Shown: positions 45,751 to 50,350 of the stretch, piece after piece | Layout of the letters: each line of letters starts with the position of its first letter | How positions within the stretch are numbered: the stretch's first letter is position 1 | Source: Chromatocurvus halotolerans | Lineage (GTDB): Bacteria; Pseudomonadota; Gammaproteobacteria; Pseudomonadales; Halieaceae | DNA length: 50,350 bases | Assembly: GCF_004340525.1 (NCBI RefSeq) | Contig: NZ_SLWX01000021.1 | Coordinates: forward strand, 1-50,350 | Direction of reading: 5' to 3' | Translations under genes and position numbers: made by a program | The notes under the pieces: generated by a model | Seen by the model: the letters and a program-made list of their open reading frames with translations, nothing else | Database searches by the model: none | What the model was told of the DNA's origin: nothing

Positions 45751-46368
45751 TCAGGGCCGCCTGTCCGGCAAACAACTCGAATAACTTGCGGTTGCTGTAA
45801 TAATCTCAGTCTGCAATCCCGGCTTGCCTGTCAAGATGCCGAGGTTCTGAAACGCCAGAACCACAAGTCCATTACTGGCTCGGAAGACTCTTTCTAATAA
45901 AACGGGTGGAGCCTCATTACGGGTCCAATGAACAGCGTGAATTCCCGAATGAACGAACGAGTTGAGCGGCAGCCATGAGCTTTCTTTGAATTCATTAAGT
46001 GCGATCATCAGGTTCGAAAGGTTTGGGATTTTTTCAAGCTCGGCCATCATTTGCTGCACTGATGGCATATTCTTGGTGGCTAGCTGAGACTCTTCATCAA
46101 GGTTTGCAGACAGCTTTTCAACCTGGTTCTCAGTTGCCCGTTGTAATGCCCATACGCTACGAACTACCGACTCAAACTGAGATCTGAGTGACCCGCTGGC
46201 GCCCAGCAACAAACCGGATACACAAAGGATCCGCACTGCGGCGGCGAACTCCAGTGAACTCACCGAAAGCGTCGCACTTAGGATCACCCTGGGCGAATCT
46301 TCGAACAGAGGATGATCTACTGTCTTTGAAAGGGTATCGATAAGCTCATTAGCCCGCTTCAGGTCCAT
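45751..46368 (-). CDS. Conserved hypothetical helical protein
   Basis: The protein has 205 residues from ATG 46368. It is mostly alpha-helical, with one hydrophobic stretch (EFAAAVRILCVSGLLLGASG) that is probably a buried helix rather than a membrane span. The conserved-looking patches are RSQFESVVRSVWALQRAT and SFVHSGIHAVHW. The pattern recalls the DUF6988-type family of unknown function, from memory and unverified. No catalytic motif is clear. It is on the opposite strand to the ubiquitin-like gene, and its end lies 45 bases from the terminator. Confidence 0.6.
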   Translation of the reverse strand: MDLKRANELIDTLSKTVDHPLFEDSPRVILSATLSVSSLEFAAAVRILCVSGLLLGASGSLRSQFESVVRSVWALQRATENQVEKLSANLDEESQLATKNMPSVQQMMAELEKIPNLSNLMIALNEFKESSWLPLNSFVHSGIHAVHWTRNEAPPVLLERVFRASNGLVVLAFQNLGILTGKPGLQTEIITATASYSSCLPDRRP

Positions 46369-46616
46369 TACTCGACTAGCTCTTGGTCAATCATGTGGCT
46401 CAATTTATTCCAACAAATATTTCTGAGTTTTGGGCCGCAGTATGCAACACGACCAACATGCCGCGGTAAAGGGTGACGACCCGTGTACTTCCAATGAATA
46501 ACGGCTACCGCAGATAAACGAACTCACGATAAGGCGCATCCCAAAGGGGAGTGAATGATAAACGTGACGCAAAACCTTCTCCCAATCGGCATCTTGTCGA
46601 TTACTGTAGCCGTCGA

Positions 46617-47096
46617 CTATTCTTGAACTACGCATATTCGCCCTCTGCAAATATTCAGCGCCCGGTTGGCCTCGAACATGGTGAAGCGGTAATGTTGCCA
46701 GCAGCCTGGGGAGCGGAGATAGTCATAAGCGGGATCAGTGTAAATCGGCTCTGGGGTTAAATGGACGTCGCGCGCTTCATACTCTCGCATGCCACGTTCT
46801 GCGTCCTGCTCCCATGAGTGCAGCATCTTGAGAAGAGGCACCATCTTTAATTCCGGCAATGCCTCCGCCACCTGCGCCGACATCCCGTCATCTGCTTCGA
46901 GATGATCTCGCATTATGTAGTAAAGCTCCTTTAGCTGCCGAACCAGGCCGATAATGCTGTCAATAGACTCAGGAATGCGCATGCCGCGACTGGCAGCACG
47001 GTGAAGCTGTTCGAAGCAAGAGTCCATCTCTGGTGAATAGCGGATAACGGGCTGGTCCGGAGCCAGGATCATCGAACCCGGAGCTTGGGTGCTCAT
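46617..47096 (-). CDS. Hypothetical protein, unrecognised
   Basis: The protein has 159 residues from ATG 47096 (MSTQAPGSMILAP). It is rich in Met, Glu and aromatic residues and predicted helical in the middle (SIIGLVRQLKELYYIMRDHL). It has no signal peptide, membrane span or known motif. An earlier TTG/GTG extension to 47150 is possible but less likely. It is in a minus-strand run of accessory genes between the ubiquitin cassette and the right-end insertion sequence. I do not recognise it. Confidence 0.5.
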   Translation of the reverse strand: MSTQAPGSMILAPDQPVIRYSPEMDSCFEQLHRAASRGMRIPESIDSIIGLVRQLKELYYIMRDHLEADDGMSAQVAEALPELKMVPLLKMLHSWEQDAERGMREYEARDVHLTPEPIYTDPAYDYLRSPGCWQHYRFTMFEANRALNICRGRICVVQE

Positions 47097-47168
47097 AGGC
47101 GAGCCCCACAAAAAGTAGCGGCAATAAGCCGTGGCCGAGGTCCCAGCCAAATTAAAGTTTCCATGCCC

Positions 47169-47318
47169 CTACTCCTTCCAGACCTCACCAGCGATAGCCT
47201 CCGGATAGTCGTGAGTCAGCAAGCCGGATATGGCTTCATGAAACTTCCCTGCCTCATCGCCATTCACGTCGTCGTACCGCCAAAACACTGGAAATGCTGC
47301 TCTGTTTTTCTCCGGCAT
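47169..47318 (-). CDS. Small open frame, possible second half of a frameshifted gene
   Basis: A 49-residue frame begins MPEKNRAAFPVFWRYDDVNG and ends AIAGEVWKE. It overlaps the frame at 47264-47437 by 55 bases in another phase. The sequence looks protein-like (balanced, aromatic motif FPVFWRYDD), but the ribosome site (GAGG one base before ATG) is poor. It could be the natural continuation of the upstream frame after a one-base shift, or a separate small gene. No homology is recognised. Confidence 0.35.
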   Translation of the reverse strand: MPEKNRAAFPVFWRYDDVNGDEAGKFHEAISGLLTHDYPEAIAGEVWKE

Positions 47319-47437
47319 ACCTCGCCGTGCAAAGTGAGTAAATCCTCTGGCACCTCCCGACCGGCGAACAGCGCAAGTTTCTCTGTAGCGCGGGTCGTTT
47401 CATCGACAGCCTGCTCACTCCGGTCTGGGTTTCTCAT
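47264..47437 (-). CDS. Small open frame, possible first half of a frameshifted gene
   Basis: A 57-residue frame (MRNPDRSEQAVDETTRATEK, ending FGGTTT) starts at ATG 47437 with GAAGG about eight bases upstream. The middle (LALFAGREVPEDLLTLHGEV) looks like real protein, while the last few residues are low-complexity, as expected after a frameshift. The second phase continues to 47169. Together they would encode about 90 residues. No family is recognised. Confidence 0.4.
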   Translation of the reverse strand: MRNPDRSEQAVDETTRATEKLALFAGREVPEDLLTLHGEVCRRKTEQHFQCFGGTTT

Positions 47438-47510
47438 CTCAGCATCCTTCTATTGTATCGTATGTTGATTCAATGCCGAGTGGTCGAAGCTATAAACTCA
47501 ACGGCAACAT

Positions 47511-48122
47511 TCACTCGAAAACGTTGTTGTTAGCCAGCTCACTGTCAAAAATCGGGTCATCAACCGCACACTGGACCATGTGACCCGTCATCAGATCGAC
47601 GTCCATCCAATCCTGAATACATTCCTCCCGACGATCGAAGGGCGGTGGATTGCCCACATACCTCACGATATCCCGGTTCATGGAAATCTTGACGTATCGC
47701 GGAAACCGGTACTGGAACCCAGAGCTTTCCACGACCTCGACGTCATCCATCCATTGCGACCATTCCATGGACGATGGCGGTACAGGTAACAAATAGCGCG
47801 AACCCCGATTGCGCCAATCCTCGGGTATCGGATCGTCGCGAAACAGCAGCAAGTTGGCCAGAGGCCAGCGGTATATGTGGTCATACTCGTGACCGATGTC
47901 ATATTTACCGGTCAAACGATCAAAATCGATCCATATCGCGAGGGGTCCCTCACCGCAAAAAAGGCGACGCTTGGGATGGCTATCCTCTATCCAGCCTCGA
48001 ACTTTTACCCAGCGGCTCAGGAATGGTTTTTCCTGAGATACTGATTCTGGACTGGTGAATGCCTGCACACCTGAGGATGCCAGGCCTAGCAGCCCACCGC
48101 CAAGAAACCGCCGGCGGTTCAT
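47511..48122 (-). CDS. Exported protein with Tat-type signal, unknown function
   Basis: The protein has 203 residues. The N-terminus MNRRRFLGGGLLGLASSGVQ is a twin-arginine style signal (RRRFLG), which suggests export in a folded state. The mature part is rich in Trp, Asp and Tyr (RGWIEDSHPKRRLFCGEG, MEWSQWMDDVEVVESSG) and has three cysteines. No known domain is recognised. Its ATG overlaps the TGA of a 69-residue upstream frame, so the two are probably cotranslated. Confidence 0.62.
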   Translation of the reverse strand: MNRRRFLGGGLLGLASSGVQAFTSPESVSQEKPFLSRWVKVRGWIEDSHPKRRLFCGEGPLAIWIDFDRLTGKYDIGHEYDHIYRWPLANLLLFRDDPIPEDWRNRGSRYLLPVPPSSMEWSQWMDDVEVVESSGFQYRFPRYVKISMNRDIVRYVGNPPPFDRREECIQDWMDVDLMTGHMVQCAVDDPIFDSELANNNVFE

Positions 48123-48328
48123 GATCGGTCTGCCAAAGTTGCTATGCAGACTGGCGTGCAGATACCTGGACAGACAATCAACCCACAGGTGCGCTCAACA
48201 AAAACAGCAGCGGTGAAATACCAGCGTGCCCAGAAAATCACAGCTGGCCGTGATGACGTAAACGCAGCAAAAAATGGTGATTGGCGATGATACAAAGAGG
48301 CAAGTGAAACAGAGGGGAAGTTACTCAT
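48119..48328 (-). CDS. Small hydrophobic protein coupled to the Tat-signal gene
   Basis: The frame has 69 residues. AGGAG lies exactly seven bases before ATG 48328, and the stop overlaps the next start as ATGA; together these are the main support. The product has a hydrophobic middle (FWARWYFTAAVFVERTCGLI) and three cysteines in the second half. It is unrecognised and could be a small membrane protein or a translational leader. Confidence 0.45.
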   Translation of the reverse strand: MSNFPSVSLASLYHRQSPFFAAFTSSRPAVIFWARWYFTAAVFVERTCGLIVCPGICTPVCIATLADRS

Positions 48329-48340
48329 GGGCTAGCTCCT

Positions 48341-48865
48341 ATATGTTCCAGTGTCCTGGCGCATCGTTTGACCACCGTTCCCGGAGTGGGCGGTTGGCGA
48401 GGCTTTGCCTCTCTTGATGCTGATTAAATTGTCTGGGCTTCTATTCGCGATGTCAATGCAGTTTAACGTGGTTTGATCTGCTTTATCACTCGGCACGCGG
48501 GCAATCACTTTTAACCGCGCTCGTAAACTAAGCGGATCCGGAGTATTTTTCTTACCAAGTACCAACAGGGACGTCTATACAACAGGTCAGACAAGGCGAG
48601 CATAAACAGAGAAATCGAATGATCGGTCAGAGATTCCACCCAGTGGTTTTGGAGTGAGGCACGTGGAATATCGGATATCAATCGTCATTCAGGGCTGGAT
48701 GCTACGAGGTTAGAAAATCGGGTGAGCACGCTCGGCCTGTTCGCGGTTGCACCTCTTCAGCTTCAGTGGGGCGACGTGCCGACTACCTGGCTGGAGGCAG
48801 ATCTTTTAATAAATAGTGCGTGACCGGTAGGAGTTGCTTTTCCGGTTTACAAGAGGGATAGCCCC
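48341..48865. other. Gene-poor stretch before the beta-propeller gene
   Basis: I see no convincing gene. A minus-strand frame of about 77 codons (48332-48565, TTG start) has an odd composition and lacks a ribosome site. Base composition is lower in GC than in the housekeeping block, in keeping with acquired DNA. A ribosome site GAGGG lies eight bases before the next gene's ATG. Confidence 0.35.
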
Positions 48866-50278
48866 ATGAAGACATTCCGTATCGGAGTCAATGCGCAAGG
48901 CCTGCGTCAAGCTTTGATCATAGTGTGCAGCGTACTGGTTGGCGCAACGGCCAGTGTCGGCGCGGCGCAGGCGGAAAGCCAGGGCGCTCACACCGGGGCG
49001 GGGAAAGTGGTCGACACGGCGCGACAAAACGCCTACGTGCTCGTCGCGGGCCGTCGCCTTCCCTACCTGTACGCTATCTCTCTGCATGCGGCTCTTGATC
49101 CGATGAACGACGGCACAGCCAACGCCATAGTTGCTCGCAGCAAGGTTGCGCTCGACCAGTTCGACGGCCGCCCGCTCGGGGATCCGGCCAATCTGGTGGC
49201 GAGCGAAGACGGGCACTCTGTGTACGTAGTGAACCACCACGGCGCGATCGACAACGCGGAGTTCCTACAGCACGGCGGCCGGGGCGCGATCGCGGTGCTG
49301 GATGTGGAGCGGGCTCTCGACCCCGCAAATGACAACACCACCAATGCGTTGCTCCGGCACATGGACAGCGGTGGCTTTGGATCGCTGGGCGTCGTGCTGC
49401 TGGCCGACACCATCGTGCTCAACAACGCTGAGAGCTATCTGACAGAGGACGGCGGAAACCGGATCACTTTCGTTGACCGACGCACGGGCAGCCTTCGTCA
49501 CACAGTGGAGCTCGCTCTTGGATCACCGGATCACGATTGCCCGGACTACCCGGTACCCTACGTCGCCCCGCACGGTCCGCCGAGAGATCTCGCGGTGCTC
49601 TCACCGAACGCGAGCTTCGGATGCTTCCCCAACCCGAACGGGCTGGCTCTGGGGCGCACCCGCGACGGGGGGGCCTACCTGTTCTCGGCGAACGGGGGCA
49701 CCGGGGACGTCTCGGTCATCAATCTGGCCCGCGCGCTTGAGGGAGATCCGCTAGCGGAAGTGGCGCGAATCCCGGTGCAGGTGGGTCCCTGGGGCATCAC
49801 CGCGACCCCCGACGGCCACCATGTCATCGTCGCGAACGGCGGCAGCCAGCGTGAGCGGCGGTCGGGTAATACGCTGTCGATCCTCGACGTCGACAGGGCG
49901 AGCCGGGGAGCGAGCGACGCCGAGATCGCGCGGGTCCTGGTCGGCACCGACGATCCGGGCGTGCAGACCCATCCGCTCATGCCCTCCGTCACACCCGACG
50001 GCCGATGGGTGGTTGTGCCGAACGTCCGCACCGACAACGTTTCGATCGTCGACTTACAGCTCGCTCTCTCTGGCGAGACCAACGCGGAGGTTGCGCGCAT
50101 CCCGCTCATGCGGGCGGACGGGCAGGCGGCCCGGCCAAAGGGCTCGGCGATCACCCCGGATGGACGGTACGCGCTGATCAGTGGTGGGCCCCGCTCGGAG
50201 CCGCTCTCCGAGGAGCCTGGCCACCTGTACATTATCGATCTGCGCGCGAGGCGCGTTGAAGTGGTCCAATGGATGTGA
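48866..50278 (+). CDS. Exported beta-propeller (YncE-like) protein
   Basis: The protein has 470 residues. The signal peptide runs through VCSVLVGATASVGAAQA. The mature protein has repeated blade motifs such as PANLVASEDGHSVYVVN, PWGITATPDGHHVIVANGG, MPSVTPDGRWVVVPN and GSAITPDGRYALISGG. These are typical of seven-bladed YncE/lactonase-like propellers. A Cys pair (DHDCPDY, SFGCFPNP) may form a disulfide. The partner or ligand is unknown. ATG 48866 is preceded by GAGGG. The codon style is very GC-rich compared with the small genes just before it, and a transposase gene begins 45 bases after its stop, so it may have arrived by transfer. Confidence 0.8.
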   Translation: MKTFRIGVNAQGLRQALIIVCSVLVGATASVGAAQAESQGAHTGAGKVVDTARQNAYVLVAGRRLPYLYAISLHAALDPMNDGTANAIVARSKVALDQFDGRPLGDPANLVASEDGHSVYVVNHHGAIDNAEFLQHGGRGAIAVLDVERALDPANDNTTNALLRHMDSGGFGSLGVVLLADTIVLNNAESYLTEDGGNRITFVDRRTGSLRHTVELALGSPDHDCPDYPVPYVAPHGPPRDLAVLSPNASFGCFPNPNGLALGRTRDGGAYLFSANGGTGDVSVINLARALEGDPLAEVARIPVQVGPWGITATPDGHHVIVANGGSQRERRSGNTLSILDVDRASRGASDAEIARVLVGTDDPGVQTHPLMPSVTPDGRWVVVPNVRTDNVSIVDLQLALSGETNAEVARIPLMRADGQAARPKGSAITPDGRYALISGGPRSEPLSEEPGHLYIIDLRARRVEVVQWM

Positions 50279-50283
50279 CCAAC

Positions 50284-50310
50284 CCAGTTAAGGATAATAT
50301 CCTGAACTGG
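50284..50310. repeat. 27-bp imperfect palindrome before a transposase gene
   Basis: CCAGTT-A-AGGATA and TATCCT-G-AACTGG mirror each other around a central A, with one unpaired position in each half. It lies between the beta-propeller stop and a transposase start, and could be a terminator lacking a T run or part of the insertion-sequence end. Confidence 0.6.
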
Positions 50311-50322
50311 AGGCGGTACAAC

Positions 50323-50350
50323 ATGAACACGAGAAAGAAGTATTCGAAGG
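50323..50350 (+). CDS. Start of an IS3-type transposase OrfA, cut by window edge
   Basis: ATG 50323 with GGAGG upstream opens MNTRKKYSK, the typical beginning of IS3-family helix-turn-helix transposase subunits. Only nine codons are in the window, so this rests on a short match. Confidence 0.5.

Noticed and set aside
46405-46650. 81-codon minus frame
   Set aside because: No ribosome site, overlaps the 46617-47096 gene and has an unnatural Cys/Ser-rich composition.
48332-48565. 77-codon minus frame with TTG start
   Set aside because: No ribosome site or recognisable motif, and it runs into the ribosome site of the next frame.

Overview
The window looks like chromosomal DNA of a GC-rich gammaproteobacterium, probably marine or sediment-dwelling. 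The evidence is the block uvrB / thrS-infC-rpmI-rplT-pheS-pheT-ihfA-merR-tRNA-Pro(GGG), an infC gene with the unusual ATT start codon, and the general gene style. I cannot name the genus. Both edges carry pieces of insertion sequences.

Layout. (1) 1-1075: part of an insertion sequence with four 23-bp tandem repeats, then a gene-free stretch ending in short repeats. (2) 1076-6049: glycine cleavage genes gcvP and gcvT around a helix-turn-helix/cupin regulator. Matching palindromes lie before gcvP and before gcvT. gcvH is not here. (3) 6071-29404: one long minus-strand array of 13 closely packed or overlapping genes. Read in transcription order it encodes a caspase-fold lipoprotein that lacks the catalytic cysteine, a thrombospondin-type-3-repeat autotransporter barrel, a flavoprotein fused to two cyclic-nucleotide-binding domains and four [4Fe-4S] motifs, a di-haem b-type membrane protein, a membrane-anchored decahaem cytochrome with an FHA-like cytoplasmic domain, a tandem GlcG/HbpS-like lipoprotein, an outer-membrane barrel, a 1243-residue decahaem cytochrome with LVIVD repeats, a pentahaem cytochrome, a PP2C phosphatase, a double-FHA membrane protein, a PAS histidine kinase and a secreted EEP-family hydrolase. 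A Ser/Thr kinase (30349-31866) lies just beyond. My reading is a trans-envelope electron-transfer conduit (about 25 haems) coupled to phospho-signalling.

(4) 31980-34567: Nudix hydrolase, O-acetylhomoserine sulfhydrylase-type enzyme, and a small exported protein behind a Fur-like box. (5) 34907-44513: the translation and repair housekeeping block. (6) 44692-45708: tRNA-Asn and its terminator, then a gene for an exported protein whose mature N-terminus is about 84% identical to the first 69 residues of eukaryotic ubiquitin, followed by a beta-rich domain and a C-terminal sorting/anchor tail. The gene sits between two terminator copies that match at 30 of 31 bases, as if inserted or duplicated there. 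(7) 45751-50350: accessory DNA with several unrecognised small genes, an exported beta-propeller protein, and the start of another transposase.

The two most unusual items are the exported bacterial ubiquitin cassette and the FHA/kinase/phosphatase-linked multihaem conduit.
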